A DNA stretch of 64,000 bases, from assembly GCF_026210795.1 (NCBI RefSeq), contig NC_089443.1:310001-374000 (forward strand). The letters are read 5' to 3'. The stretch comes from Rhizophagus irregularis. Taxonomy: Eukaryota; Glomeromycota; Glomeromycetes; Glomerales; Glomeraceae. A model generated the notes under the pieces. The model was given only the letters and a program-made list of their open reading frames with translations. It was not told the DNA's origin and did no database searches. Shown piece by piece: positions 1 through 11,956 of this stretch (positions are counted from its first letter, which is position 1; each line of letters opens with the position of its first letter). The position numbers and the translations under genes were made by a program.

Positions 1-839
1 TATTTAGTATGTAAATAGAACAAATATAATAAAAAAAAAATTCTATTAAGAAAAAAAGAAAAAAAAGATTTTACATAGTACATAAATTAATGAAATGTTC
101 TTTTTTTTCTTAATAGAAATTTTTATTCATTATATGTACATAAAATAATATAAAGAACGAAAATTATGTATTGATAATCTCTTTATTTATTTTTTTTTTT
201 TGAGTATTAAATTAATTATACAATTTAAAAAAGTGTTTCTTTTTTTTCTTTATTATTATTATATTTCCTATTAAATATAACAAGTTCATAATTAATTTTA
301 TTATTTTGCATTTTATTTCCATATCGCTTTTTTAGCGGTGAAAAAAGTACGATATCAATATTGCGTCACAAAATTTTTAATACGATGATAATACGATGAT
401 ACTAGAAACATTTTATTACAAATATAGTTAAGAATGTATACGTCATCTCCACTAAAATTAAAGTATTTACTATATTTAGTAATCTTATAAATCCTTGCGT
501 AGATCTTAATTAGTCATTGTACAATCGATTAGGAATATGCGGAATTTTAATAACCGAGAGACTTCCAATATTGAAAACTGTATTAATTGCATTGATCACC
601 GCAATACTTTCATATTATAATGATAGGTGATGTCGGTCTTCGGCCGATATCTCTATTCCCCATCCAATTAACTTCTATATTGGGTTATTGAGAGATGCAT
701 TTGAAGTAATCAAGTTGTTTATCGGAGAACAAGTTCCGCACTTTTTTTTCAGAAATATAAAATTGTAACAAATTTTGCTAAACGTGCCGATTAAATGTTT
801 CTTTAATTTCTATCTTACGATCCCCACTAAACTGTCATT
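1..839. other. AT-rich gene-free sequence
   Basis: No gene is supported here. An imperfect hairpin lies at about 41-119, with arms reading TTCTATTAAGAAAAAAAGAA and its complement. A small stem-loop around GTCGGTCTTCGGCCGATATC lies near 632-652. The part next to 840 may hold further eroded kinase sequence, but I could not follow it. Confidence 0.5.
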
Positions 840-1185
840 CAAAACGTTCCATAAACACTTAAACTGAGGAAAATATCTCAACAATGTTTATTAATGCAGC
901 GTATGCTTCAGGTGTATATTCTGGAATTTGTAGATGTTAACCTTAGCAATAGCAAAAGCAAAAGTTCTCATCACAACAAAAGGTGGCGTACTACCGATCA
1001 CTTCTATCACTTCTGTAACCAACATTCCAAAGCAGTAAATATTAGCTGTTTTAGTGAACTCACCACCGTCGTTAACTACTGATACAAGAAGCAAACATGG
1101 CGTTTTATCTGTAAAATTTTAATCTGCCACACCATTGTCAGAGTTAATTTCGTTCAAGATTTTACCATCGTGGAAACCTTGTAGC
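840..1185 (-). pseudogene. Protein kinase C-lobe remnant (degraded)
   Basis: The minus strand carries recognisable pieces of a fungal tyrosine-kinase-like (TKL) domain in the right order. A catalytic-loop-like GFHDGKILNEIN comes first, then NGVAD followed by an in-frame stop, then GGEFTKTANIYCFGMLVTEV (subdomain IX, compare SDIYSFGM in the intact kinases), then STPPF, and finally EYTPEAYAALINIVE in another frame. The order matches the C-lobes at 3524-4750 and 14870-15766. Stops and frame changes show that it is not functional. The original gene presumably extended upstream, but nothing convincing remains of its N-lobe. Confidence 0.7.
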
Positions 1186-1189
1186 AGTA

Positions 1190-1818
1190 AGTATTTACTA
1201 TGAGCAAATACTTTCCTTAGAAAATCAGACTGACAAAAAATGAATGCTTAATTATTCATGTAAGGATTTGTTGCATTTATTATACAAAAAGCAGATTTTT
1301 TATCACACTGCACTTGTGAGTTGTGACTAATCAGAAATTGTAATCATCTATTATCTTGAGACCAAAGCCGACAATTACCTCCCCTATAGATATATGTTAT
1401 CGATTATACTATATATCAATTATGTCATATGTTTCCAACTAAAATGTAAACTAGCTATTGGTGAAGATAAACTTTTTTTTGCTTATTCATTAATTTATGG
1501 CTTCCATTTTTGTAGAACCATATAGATATTGTAAAGTCATTTCCATTGTTCATCTAACTTGATTGCATGACCACCATTTTGCTTTTTTTTAGTCTGATTA
1601 TGATATATTTTATCGAATGTACGACTTTACGAAATACATTCGTAAATTAATGAATAACAAGAGACCCATGGATATATTGATATATTACCCACTTTAAATT
1701 ATCAGGCCGTTAGCACGTGATTCTATTGTCCCGCAGTCATGTTCTGTATAGCTTTTTGTTAATTGATTTTTTTCCTGATAATTTCCTTATCATGTAGTAA
1801 TCCTATTAGATAATTGGG
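1190..1818. other. Gene-free AT-rich stretch
   Basis: No open reading frame, repeat pair or RNA gene could be supported here. Confidence 0.5.
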
Positions 1819-2208
1819 TAAATTTGTAAAATTATGTGACCTTAAATAACCAAACAACGAATAATAATTAATAGTTAAATAATAAAGAATATAAAATCTT
1901 TGGAGTAGAAAATGGTATCTAATCTAAAGAAAGCAAGTCAGTGGAAACATTAGTATCAATAAATTGTTAAAAAAATTGTAAATAACAGTTTTTCCTGAGA
2001 ACATTATATGGATAATTAAAAAAATTCCATTTCAATTCTGTATAAAGCTAAAAAACTACAATGTGATATAATTCAAACTATCCTTGTTGAGATAGAATTT
2101 TACATCTTTTTTAAATAGTTTTCTAAATGACTTATATAATAAAACGAATATATATATATTAAAAATTCTTTTTTTGCCTGCATCTTTACTTATAAACGCG
2201 TATAAACG
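1819..2208 (+). repeat. Dispersed repeat A, copy 1
   Basis: This segment matches 41463-41936 in the same orientation with many substitutions and small indels. Shared landmarks in order are ACCAAACAACGAATAAT, AATATAAAATCTTTGG, TCTAATCTAAAGAAAGC, ATTATATGGATAATTAAAAA and TTATAAACGCGTATAAA. The second copy holds a short start-led frame (MASNLKKASKGKITSINKLL), which may be a relic of an element gene. No terminal inverted repeats were found, so the element class is unknown. Confidence 0.7.
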
Positions 2209-3049
2209 TTTAACTTTGTGTAACTAATTAACTAAGGCCAAAGAGTCGAAAAATTTTTTAAATGAGTTACGTGAATCAATTGAATTATGTGACTTATATG
2301 TAAGTATTACCACCAATTCGAATTAATAAAGAGTAGTTTACGATCAAAAAATAATGATTTGCGCATTTAAATAAGGGTATCAAGGAAATCAACTACTTCC
2401 TCACTCGGCAAACCCCAAGTGACGGCTTGTCGATAGATCAATTTGTCTAGGTGACAAGTTGTCTTGCACCAATAGACCAATAGACTTACCCACTAATCAT
2501 GATCATCCATCTGCTAACAGTAATTGAGAAAAAACTATAAATTCTAACTAAAATAATATAATGATAAAATAACTATCTAAGATAATATGAATCATATGAT
2601 CTAGAGGTTATAAACTGGTTAATTAATCGGTTAATTAACCAGTTAATACTGAAAAGTATCAAAAAATTTTTTTTTACCTATAAATTGTATCTATTTTATT
2701 CTACTCAACCTAATTTCGTCAATCAAAAATAAAAAAAAAAAATTGGTATTAAAGCTTCGAACTTGGGAACACGTGACCTCAATTGCTATACTTCTGGCCC
2801 GCATTACATTATATTACTCTGACCAGAATTTTGGTCCAAATAATTAATTTATAACATTACGATGGATGAATTTAATAAGGCATTTCACGATAATGAGAAA
2901 GCATAGAACAAAGCGAAAACATAATTGAAAAAAACAATTCCTGAATGATCTGCAAAAGTAAAAGAAACTGTTATCGAAGCTTCTTAATATTCTTGATATG
3001 AAACAAGATTTGCGAGAGTTTCATTCAGTTCGGTTTCTTTTTTTTAATG
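2209..3049. other. Gene-free stretch with a short palindrome
   Basis: Near 2605-2645 is a strong palindrome made of GGTTAATTAA-type words (AACTGGTTAATTAATCGG followed by its complement). Around 2755-2815, read on the minus strand, AGTTCGAAGC resembles a tRNA B-box preceded by TAGCAATTGAG. This could be a worn tRNA-derived SINE, but it is too weak to call. No gene was recognised. Confidence 0.4.
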
Positions 3050-3690
3050 AAAGTATACACAAGTGAAATTCTATCTTATATGGTCATTTATTAATACGTA
3101 CTTATCGTCGTAATAATGGCTGTTTTAGCATGAAATTATTGACATTAACGTTTATAAACCAAGAAAGGTATATTTTAGTTAATCCTTAAAACAAATACTT
3201 CATGTCGCACAGAATGTCATATTAACGGGGCGGTATAATTATCTGTAGATTAATCGTCTGACAGATAAAAATGCGGGATCATAACCTTAGAAAGTTAGTC
3301 CATCATGTAATAGATTAATATTATGGGTCTGTACCACAAATGCGTGTACGTTTATAGGACAATTGCAAAATCTGTTTATTAATATCTCAAATATCAAAAA
3401 AATATTTTACAAAAAAAAAATTCATATAAAAAATTTTAAGATAGAAAGAAAAATAATACTCTATTTTAATGGAAAAACACAATAATAACGAAAAAAAATC
3501 TAAAAAAGAGTAATAAAAAAAGCTTATTTAATCGCAATCTGACAAGAATATACATTCGCTGTTTTTTCACTTTCTTCGCTTTCTTCTGGGATAATTGATA
3601 CATTATTGTTTTCAGGGTCAATACAATTAAGTTCTGAAATCACTTTAAGAATATTCGGTCTATTATCTGGCTCATGTTCCCAACATTCTA
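3050..3690. repeat. Segmental duplication, copy 1 (kinase 3' end plus downstream flank)
   Basis: The region matches 52890-53470 in the same orientation. Shared landmarks are TTATAAACCAA, a GACGGGGCAGTATAATTATC-like word, GATAAAAATGCGGGATCATA, then the coding tail CTTTCTTCTGGGATA and TTTTCAGGGTCAATACAATT. It includes the last exon of the kinase at 3524-4750 and about 470 bp downstream of it. A stretch spanning a gene end and intergenic DNA is better explained by duplication than by independent kinase insertions. Confidence 0.8.
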
Positions 3691-4750
3691 TTTAAATAAA
3701 TTAAAAAATAATTGTAAAAATATAATAGAAGACAAATTTACATTATTTTATACTTACTTTTATAAAGTACGACGAATTTATCATTTGTATCCTCAATAGG
3801 TTCTTCTCTTAGAAGCTTAAGAATATTTGTTATAATAGAAAGATGATCGTCACTTGATTTTTTTTCAAAATCGAAAGGTGATTTTCGACTTGTTAACTCC
3901 CAATATAATACTCCCAAGCTGTATATATCAGATTTTTCGGTTAGACGATATGAATTAGTCTCAAAAAATTTAGGATCCATGTAAGGTATTAGGCCATATG
4001 TTCCAGTGTTAATGTCGGATCCTTTTATACATGAACGTCCAAAATCTGCTAATTTTATCGTATCTTTATGTATTAAGATATTGTTGGGGTGCTAAAAAAA
4101 AAAGAATATGTTAATCACATAATCACAACGATATAATGCATTAGTTCCCGCTATATACGTAAATTGAGGAATGTGCTACTTACAAGATCGCCGTGTATGA
4201 TTTCCTTAACATCGTGTAACCATAAAATCGCACTCGCAATTTCTTTAGCAAACTTTAATTGGTTCTCCCAATTAAAAGTAATAGTGTTGTTCCTTAAATA
4301 ACTTCTTAGTGTTCCACCGTCTGCATATTCAAGGACAAGCGAGTATTTTTTTCCATCTATTGAAATCATGTCAACTAAGCAAATACTCAAATAGAAGTAT
4401 TAATGATACGAAATCGGTATTTTACCTTCTAATTTCGTAATTCCACGAAATTGAATTATATTTTCATGAGAATTAGCCAAATCCGTTAAATAAACCTAGA
4501 AAGAAAATGAAATTTTAATATTTTAATTCTTTATAACGAATTGCTATCAGTAACATACCTCTTTATTCTCGACAAATTTTTTAATCGCATATATTGTTGA
4601 TGTATCCTTCCATTTTGCAGCATAAACAGAAGCAGATCCTCCAAAGCCGATAGTCTTTGGAAGAATCTTGAGGTCATGAGGATCATAATGGATTTTCCTG
4701 ACATCCAATAATTCCTTTATCCAATTGGTGTAATACTCTTCTAGGTGTGA
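3524..4750 (-). CDS. TKL-type protein kinase, 5' end not found
   Basis: This encodes a Ser/Thr or dual-specificity protein kinase domain of the tyrosine-kinase-like type that is expanded in glomeromycete fungi. I place five exons on the minus strand: about 4750-4559, 4495-4426, 4374-4184, 4091-3758 and 3687-3524, all joined by GT-AG introns. In order one reads a lead-in LEEYYTNWIKELLDVRK, the glycine loop GFGGSASVYAAKW, the ATP-binding lysine in IYAIKKF, SHENIIQFRG, HGDLHPNNIL, the metal-binding DFG, TYGLIPYMDP in place of APE, SDIYSLGVLYWELTS, and the domain end CWEHEPDNRP. The tail is acidic (EESEESEKT). The catalytic Asp and Asn are kept, but HRD is HGD. No start codon lies in the first exon, because a stop at 4751-4753 precedes LEEYY. 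An upstream exon is therefore missing or has been displaced by the sequence at 4760-5290. It is probably an intact kinase domain in a gene whose start is unresolved or lost. Confidence 0.8.
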
Positions 4751-4759
4751 CTATGATGT

Positions 4760-5290
4760 CATTGTTGGCGTTTTTTATTTAATGCGATGCATGTGATGCA
4801 TATATATACATATAAACCCGGGAAAAGGCCAATTAAAAATCAGTAAAATTTTCTGCTGCGCGATAAAAAAAAACCATAAATATCGGCCTTTTTTTCCTTG
4901 ATTTTTGTGGCGCAGTTTCCAAGTGACCAAAATTAAGTGGAAAAAGTGAATGTATTTCTTAACGCTCTTTTTATGAAAGCAAGAGTTGAAACTGAAGGGG
5001 ATAAATTGTCTCCAAAGTGACGTTGGGCAATAGTTATGTTTTTGGAACTTCAAGCGAACAAACGACCAAAAGTTTTTAGAGTCTTAACTTAAAAGCATAA
5101 TGAAAGAAGCGAGCGAAAGGTCAAAACTATCAGTTCGATTCCTATTTATACAATTTTCGGAGTTAAACTTAAGCAATATCCTGTACTCATGTATCAAATG
5201 TAGTGTAAAGGGAGAGATGTAACGTACAAATGCAGTTTATGCAGCCAGGCTGTAACTCGCATATTCACCTTATAATAATTATAGTCTTAA
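4760..5290. other. Possible insert directly upstream of the kinase
   Basis: A 92-codon open frame lies on the minus strand (4775-5053) with a lysine- and phenylalanine-rich translation of no recognised family. It abuts the point where the kinase reading frame stops making sense. Near 5130-5150 the + strand holds AGTTCGATTCC, a good tRNA B-box match, without a foldable tRNA around it. An interspersed repeat, perhaps SINE-like, would explain both facts, but there is no second copy in this window. Confidence 0.3.
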
Positions 5291-6780
5291 GTACTTATAT
5301 TTTTGGTATTTTTTTTTTAAAATACGTTTAACTCAAAATTTATTTACATAAAATCCCATTTTTTCATTATATTTAAATTCTTAGTGTGACAAAACAAATT
5401 CGATCAATTAAAAAATATTATCATTGTTTTAAATTTTTATTTTCTTAAAAAAAAATTTAATACCCTCTTCAACTAAGAAATTTAAACTTCATATGCTTAG
5501 TATGATAAACTATAGTTGAAAGCGTTTAGGTATTATATTTCACTTCAAAATATTTCTTATCCAGACGGTATTTCAGAAAGTCATGTAGTACGATTGAGTT
5601 AAATGATCTACGTTAATACCGGTATAAATGTACGTCAAAGATATTTATAAATATCTGACTAACTTTGTTCCGTCAAAATATTTGATGCGCGTTGTTTCTT
5701 AGTTATATGATTTTCGTTTATAGTTGTGGGAGAAGATTACGGCACCTATAGAAACATTTGTTATAGAATAAATTTATTTTTCGTAGCTATAACAAAATAT
5801 ATTATAAACTGATTTTAATTTAAACCTATTGTTAATAAAATAAAATAAAAAGAAATTGTGTTTAATATCGACATGCAATGTTAATCTCCTTAAATTATTC
5901 TTAAACACAATTAGAATAACTCAAAATATTCTAATTCAAATTTCATGTTGTCCGCCATTTTGTAATCCAAAAATGTAAGTTTCATAAATCATAATGTTTT
6001 TTTTAAAAAAAAATAGTATTTATGTAACTTAAGCCACTAAAAAATATATATATATATATATATTTTTAAAATATACTTGAATGTTTTTTTTCATTAATTA
6101 TCAAATTTCTTTAAATATAATTTATTACTCAATACATAGATGCTGATATACAGTATGTATTATTTGTAGTATAAAGAATCGTGTTTTTTGCAAGTCATGT
6201 AAAGTCTTTTAATTTACATTTAATATTATATTTTTTCTTTTCGTGTGAAATAAATAATTTGAATCATATTATTTGTACAAAATAAGAAGCTATGATTTTG
6301 TGAACAAAAGATCATGATCTTTATGAGTCAATTTTTTAGCGCAGTCATGTGAATTCAGGTTCGGATCATCCAAACCATGCAATCCAGTGATTCGCTTGAC
6401 ATTCTCTTTATAATGAGATATTAATATTATGCTGTAATAAATTTATGAACATTAATAATTATGAGTTTAAATTTTTAAATAGTATAAATTCTCTTATATC
6501 TAAATGCAATTTTACAAAGCATTTTCTATTTCTCATTTATTGAATTTTTTTTTATAAAATTACTAACTGTAGCCTTTTGCGCTGCAGAACAATATTAAAA
6601 TAAGTATTATTTATACTAATTATTTTAAAAAAAATTATTTATATAATATAAATTTTTAATTTAAAACAAATAAAGTTTCTTTTTTAAGTTAAAAAATTTA
6701 CTTATTCTAACTAAAAAATCATACAAAATATATTTGTTCCGATCCAGAAAGAAATTTAAATTAAATTTATAATTATTAAA
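5291..6780. other. AT-rich gene-free stretch with a TA microsatellite
   Basis: No gene was found. There is a short (TA)n run at about 6044-6062. The rest is AT-rich DNA without a repeat partner that I could identify in this window. Confidence 0.5.
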
Positions 6781-6784
6781 AAAT

Positions 6785-6885
6785 AAAAGGGGCCGACGAT
6801 TGATCTGATCGTCATTTTCCCGAATGTCAATTTCCTGAAGTCAATTTTCCGATTGGCAAACTGGATCATTTCCTGAAATTCCAAA
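6785..6885. repeat. Short-word cluster (TTTTCCCGAA type)
   Basis: A run of imperfect copies of a 12-13 bp word is present: CATTTTCCCGAATGTCAA, TTTCCTGAAGTCAATTTTCC and GATCATTTCCTGAAATTCC. The same word type recurs at 40640-40775. It resembles the CATTTCGCCGAAA and CATTTCACCGAAA clusters elsewhere in the window and may mark a transposon end. Confidence 0.55.
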
Positions 6886-7069
6886 GATGAAATAAATAAT
6901 AATATACCAAAGTAAATAAAAAACCGGAATGGAAAATATTAAAAATTCAGTTTTAAAATTCCAGTTTTATCAAAGAAGATTATAAATATGGATGTTATTG
7001 ATATTATTGATAATAACGTAATAGTAGAAACCTTTCGTTTTAAAGTTATAATAAGATGCAAGTAAAAAA

Positions 7070-7165
7070 TTCATTATTATTCCTTTTTATTTCTATATAT
7101 TCAATTAGTTAGAATAAAGAAATTAGAAAGATATCTTCCATTGTTTTATTTTTCATATTAAAGCC
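7070..7165. repeat. Small dispersed repeat B, copy 1
   Basis: It matches 38935-39022 in the same orientation (shared words ATATTCAATTAGTTAGAATA, TATCTTCCAT and GTTTTATTTTTCATATTAA). Boundaries are approximate and no terminal repeats were seen. Confidence 0.6.
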
Positions 7166-7826
7166 ATTTTAAACTAAATACTGATTTAACGTCCTTTCTG
7201 TTTCAAAAATTTGAGGGGGAGGGAGGGAATAATTTAAACAAATATGACATTTAAACACTTAAAAATTTTGGAAATTTTCGGTAAAATCGGAAATATTCGG
7301 TACCACTCAATTTTAGAGAAGAGAAGGGATTCACATCGGATCTACGCCGAAAATACCATGCAGATTTCCACGTTTGGATTTTAAGCGAAAAAATTTCCTG
7401 ATGGAGTTACATTTTCTGTGTTATTAAATTGGTTATCACTATTTTTTTTTTCTTTTTAAAAGCTTATCTAATAGAATCTTTACCTCAAGATTTGTGATAC
7501 GTTTTTTTATTTATTTAGATCACCGATCATTTTTTTATTATCCCCTTTTTCTCATCATTTTTTTTTATTCCACTTCGTTATCACTTCGTCCCCTTTGGTT
7601 TTTTTTAATAAAATTTTTTCTCATTTATTTACACCTCGTCTTCCCCCTTTTTTAGAAATTTTTTTTTAAAAAAATTTTTTTATAATAATTTTTATTTTTA
7701 TTTTATTTTTTTTGTAGGATTTTTTGGGTTTCCCTCTTTTTTTTGCAGGGCAGTTTGATTTCTTTTCTTTTAGGATGACCTGTAGGATGCTAGGACCTCT
7801 CCTTTTTTATGGAACGTTGCCTCTTG
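7166..7826. other. Gene-free, T-rich tract
   Basis: Long T- and pyrimidine-rich runs (about 7440-7740) resemble the interior of the elements at 29426-30655 and 54051-55596. No gene is visible. Confidence 0.45.
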
Positions 7827-8025
7827 CCCTATAAAAAATTTTTATCCGAACATTTCCATTATTTCTCCGTGTCTTCCGTAAAAATTCCGTGAAAATGATA
7901 CATTCACGGATATCCATGTTAGCGAGATGAAAATTTCCATGATTTAAGGCTATAAATTCCATGAAAATGATACATTTACTGAAAAAACATGGAAAGATAA
8001 AACACGGATCAGATTTTTTACAGGG
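7827..8025 (+). mobile_element. MITE, CCCTRTAA family (199 bp)
   Basis: The ends are CCCTATAAAAAAT and ATTTTTTACAGGG, an inverted pair. The flanks are ...CTCTTG before and TTGGAG after, giving a 3-bp target duplication TTG. The interior holds imperfect hairpins (TTCCGTGAAAATGATACATT and CACGGATATCCATG) and no gene. The termini match those of the larger elements at 29426 and 54051 and of the three short ones inside 32540-33690. Confidence 0.8.
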
Positions 8026-8185
8026 TTGGAGACTCAGACTTTCTGTATGTATTAAATAGAGGGAGTTGATATTAATTAGAAATGTTACTATAATAAAGGA
8101 CGGTCAGATAGAAAATTGTGTTACCTTAAAAATGTATTTTTTCATATTATGATTTCCTTTTTCAAAAAAAATCTCCTTTTATGAT

Positions 8186-8219
<34 letters not shown>

Positions 8220-9119
8220 GTTTTCTATTATGTTTTCTATTCTATTTTTTATTCTGTTTTATAATATGTTTTATAATCTGTTTTATAATCTGTTTTGCTA
8301 TTTTTTTTGCGAATAAAGGTTGTTTATATACGTGTGGATTTTACTATTTAATTAAAAAAATATTAAATAATATAATTTTTTTCTTATTATTTAATTAATT
8401 TATGATTATTAATAAATTATTAGTAATATAATATGTATAAAAAAATAAAACAATAATTATATTTTCATTATTATTTAGTTGATTAATTAATAATAAAAAT
8501 AAATAAAAAAATGTGTTTCCGTAAATATGATTTACCAATACTAAAATAGTGATATACTACGTTTTGGTAAACATTGGTACAATATAATTATTAATTATTA
8601 AATTAATATTAATATTAATATTTTTTACTATTTTTTTATTTAATATGATTAAAAAAAGGAAATAAAATACTTTTAATTAAAAACACTATTTAAAGTGCAA
8701 ATTATTTTGTTTTGCGATGAAAAAAATGATCAACATAATACGTAATAAAACAAGTTAACATTAAACATGGCAGGGAGCTATAGTCATAGTATAATTAGAA
8801 CTGTAATAATTCTGACTTTTTTTTTAATTAAGTTGGTTTATACTACCATACAGTATCATAATTATTATGATAAATAGTTTTTAAGATTTAAAGAGAATTT
8901 CTAAATTTTAACTGGTGGAAAAATTACTGGTAGATCATGTGATTGTGTATTAAATATTCATGTGATTTATTATGATGATGCAATTTCATTTGGCTCGCTT
9001 CGCTCGCCGGGCTTTTCTAGCCAAACCATAACTTTCACTTTATTTGCAAAATTTTTGATTATATTTAACATATCTATAAAAAAAATGAGAAATTACTCTT
9101 AACTAGCTATTAACATAAT
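8026..9119. other. Gene-free stretch with a TA microsatellite
   Basis: A (AT)n run lies at about 8186-8212, followed by TGTTTTATAATC-type short repeats at 8220-8300. Beyond that the sequence is AT-rich with no recognisable gene. Confidence 0.5.
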
Positions 9120-11130
9120 TTTTTTCTCATTTGGTAAAGGATGATCATTTTCGGTTTATTTTGCTTGTTAATCATTTTTGGCTTAGTTATTTCACTTGTT
9201 AATCATTTTAAGGTTAATTATCTTGATTGTTGTTTATTTTTTGGTTTAAAAATAAAAAAATATATATATCAGAATATGTGATTAACTTTAAATAACAATA
9301 CAGAAAGATTGTTTATTACTTGATAAAGCATTTATTTAATATTTACTATCATCATTTTTGGAATTACGGCTCTGGAAAAAAATTTTTCATGATTATATTG
9401 TAATAAAACAATTCTACTATCCGATTGTTGATCATTTTTAGTTCTGGAAAATTATGATAACTGAATATCATAATAATAAGACAATGATAATGAAATTTTA
9501 CCATTTAGTTGTTGTTTATTGTTTTGTTTCAAAATAAAAAATTACTTGATATAACATTTATTTAATTTTATCATCCAATTGTTGAGAAAAAAAATTTTAT
9601 GATAACATTATAATAAAACAACAATCTTATTATCTGATTGTTAATCATTTTTAGAATTACTACCCTGAAAAAATTTTCATGATAGCATTATAACTAAAGT
9701 TGCCTGCCAAAACTCTACAGGCTATTGTCGAAATGTCGAAACTAAAACCTGTAGAAATGCCGAAATGCCGAAATAGTTTCGACATGTCAAAATTGTCAAA
9801 ACCTAAAAATATTACGTTTCACGTAATAACTCGGCGTCCAATGATCGTAGAAAGATGCACCATAGCTCGTTGGAATCGTCTCATAACGACGAGTCGAATG
9901 GTGGGTAGATCGTCATTCTACGATCACTGGATGCCGAGATATTGAGCGAAACGTCAAAAATCAGCATTTTGTATTTTGCGATACTGCGCCATTTGACGTT
10001 TCACTTAATAACTCGGCATCCAATGATCGTAGAAAGATGCACCATAGCTCGTTGGAATCGTCTCATATCGACGAGTCGAATGGTGGTTAAATCATCTTTC
10101 TACGATCATTGGATGCCGAGATAATAGACGAAACGTCAAACGGCGCAGTAGCGCAAAATACAAAATGCCGATTTTTGACGTTTCGCTCAATATCTCGGCA
10201 TCCAGTGATCGTAGAAAGACGATTAGCAACCATTCGACTCGTCGTTATGAGACGATTCCAACGAGCTATGGTGCATCTTTCTACGATCACTGGATGCCGA
10301 GTTATTAAGTGAAACGTCAAATGGCGCAGTATCGCAAAATACAAAATGCCGATTTTTGACGTTTCGCTCAATATCTCGGCATCCAGTGATCGTAGAAAGA
10401 CGATTTAGCCACCATTCGACTCGTCGTTATGAGACGATTCCAACGAGCTATGGTGCATCTTTCTACGATCATTGGATGCCGAGTTATTAAGTGAAACGTC
10501 AAATGGCGCAGTATCGCAAAATACAAAATGCCGATTTTTGACGTTTCGCTTAATATCTCGGCATCCAGTGATCGTAGAAAGACGATTTAGCCACCATTCG
10601 ACTCGTCGTTATGAGACGATTCCAACGAGCTATGGTGCATCTTTCTACGATCATTGGATGCCGAGTTATTAAGTGAAACGTCAAATGGCGCAGTATCGCA
10701 AAATACAAAATGCCGATTTTTGACGTTTCGCTTAATATCTCGGCATCCAGTGATCGTAGAAAGACGATTTAGCCACCATTCGACTCGTCGTTATGAGACG
10801 ATTCCAACGAGCTATAGTGCATCTTTCTATGATCATTGGACGCGGAGTTATTACGTGAAATGTAATATTTTTAGGTTTCGACAATTTTGACATGTCAAAA
10901 TAGTTTTGACAATTTTGACATGCCGAAACTCCCTAATTTCGGCAGGGAACTTTAATTATAATGATAATGTAATGACGACGATAATGAAAATTTACCATTT
11001 GATTATTGTTTATTTTTTGGTTCAAAATAAAAAAAAATGTATCTATATTTAAATAAGTAATACAAACAAATTGTTTATTTACATAATATTAAAATTTGTC
11101 ATCCGGTTGTTGATCATTTTTGGCTAACAA
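9120..11130. repeat. Degenerate tandem repeat, interrupted by the 9695-10954 element
   Basis: Irregular units contain GTTGATCATTTTT, CATGATAACATTATAATAAAA, TTTACCATTTGATTGTTGTT and GGTTCAAAATAAAAAA. They recur from about 9120 to 9690 and resume at about 10960-11130. The foldback element sits inside this array, and the repeat phrase ATTATAA is duplicated at its two edges. Confidence 0.6.
9695..10954. mobile_element. Foldback element with 182-bp palindromic units
   Basis: The ends are an imperfect inverted pair: TAAAGTTGCCTGCCAAAA at left, against the complement of TTTCGGCAGGGAACTTTA at right. Inside are 182-bp units; GGCATCCAGTGATCGTAGAA starts at about 10199, 10381, 10563 and 10745. Each unit is itself a hairpin, with CTCGGCATCCAGTGATCGTA at one side and its complement at the other, about 60 bp apart. 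The left part (9830-10130) runs in reverse to the right part (10180-10850), so the whole folds back with a switch near 10135-10190. Open frames of 60-94 codons in it are by-products of repetition. ATTATAA at both edges may be the target duplication. No transposase is present. Confidence 0.8.
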
Positions 11131-11511
11131 AAAAATTATTCAGTTTTCACATGATTTGCTAAAAATTTTATCCCATAATTTTTAAGCAAGAAAGATCATT
11201 CTATATAAGTGCAATATCACCCTATGGGTGGGTGGGTGGCGCGTCACGTTATTGTTATGACTTGAAATGATTGACATGTCATGATAGGTTAACGTTAACT
11301 TAACGTTAACATAAGATTAGTTTTTGAGTGATTTCCATTTTAAGATGCTGATCCCCCATCTTTGGTATTGATTTGCTGATTATATAAATACATTTCAAAT
11401 CAAGCTTTTCTATTTTAGTACGATCGGCAACCAACAAATCTTTTAGTGTTTTAATTATGATAGACATAAATAATTAGTAATTATATGATAATGATAATTA
11501 TAATAAACATT
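11131..11511. other. Gene-free stretch
   Basis: It contains a G-rich tract GGGTGGGTGGGTGG at 11225-11238 and adjacent words AGGTTAACGTTAACTTAACG that form a small GTTAAC palindrome run at about 11287-11311. No gene was seen. Confidence 0.5.
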
Positions 11512-11656
11512 TATCCCTTAAAGTGTTTTGCAGCTAAATTTGGCTGCGATTTACCACTACGATCTAAACTGTAATACAATGAAATTCCATGGAATCCTCT
11601 GCGGAAATCCTGAAAATTCCGCGGAATTTAGAACAATAGCTATCATTTAAGGGATA
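11512..11656. mobile_element. 145-bp MITE, copy 1 (TATCCCTTAAA ends)
   Basis: The terminal inverted repeat is TATCCCTTAAA / TTTAAGGGATA. A near-identical copy lies at 37648-37801 in the same orientation and differs mainly by a 9-bp insertion (CATGTGCCG region). Internal inverted words include CAGCTAAATTTGGCTG and TTCCGCGGAA. The outer TA could be a TA target duplication (Tc1/mariner-like), but ends alone do not settle the class. Confidence 0.85.
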
Positions 11657-11956
11657 ATATGATAATATGAAAAATTTTGATAAGTTTCGTAATAATTACC
11701 ATTCACTTTCGTTTTTTATTACTAATATATATAATAAAAAAAAAACAATATAATAAGAATTTTTTTGTTGTATGATAAATAATGATAATAATTATTATAT
11801 AAAATTATTTCCTTATAAAAATTAAAAAATAGTGATTTTATTTTTAATTAATAACACTTATACAAATATCTTTTTTAAAAATCAATACCATAAAAAAAAA
11901 ATAAATTTTCATTTTTTTTTAATTATAATAATAATTAAAAATAATAATGATAAATA
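11657..11956. other. AT-rich gene-free stretch
   Basis: Only A/T homopolymer runs and AATAATAAT-type simple sequence are present. Confidence 0.5.

Noticed and set aside
5100-5180. Possible tRNA gene because of AGTTCGATTCC
   Set aside because: The T-stem does not pair properly and no acceptor, D or anticodon stem could be drawn. At most a SINE relic.
9700-10890. Several overlapping 60-94 codon open frames with MSETSKIGILYFAILRHL-like products
   Set aside because: They are translations of a 182-bp palindromic tandem repeat on both strands and differ only as the repeat does. No start context or splice signal was seen.
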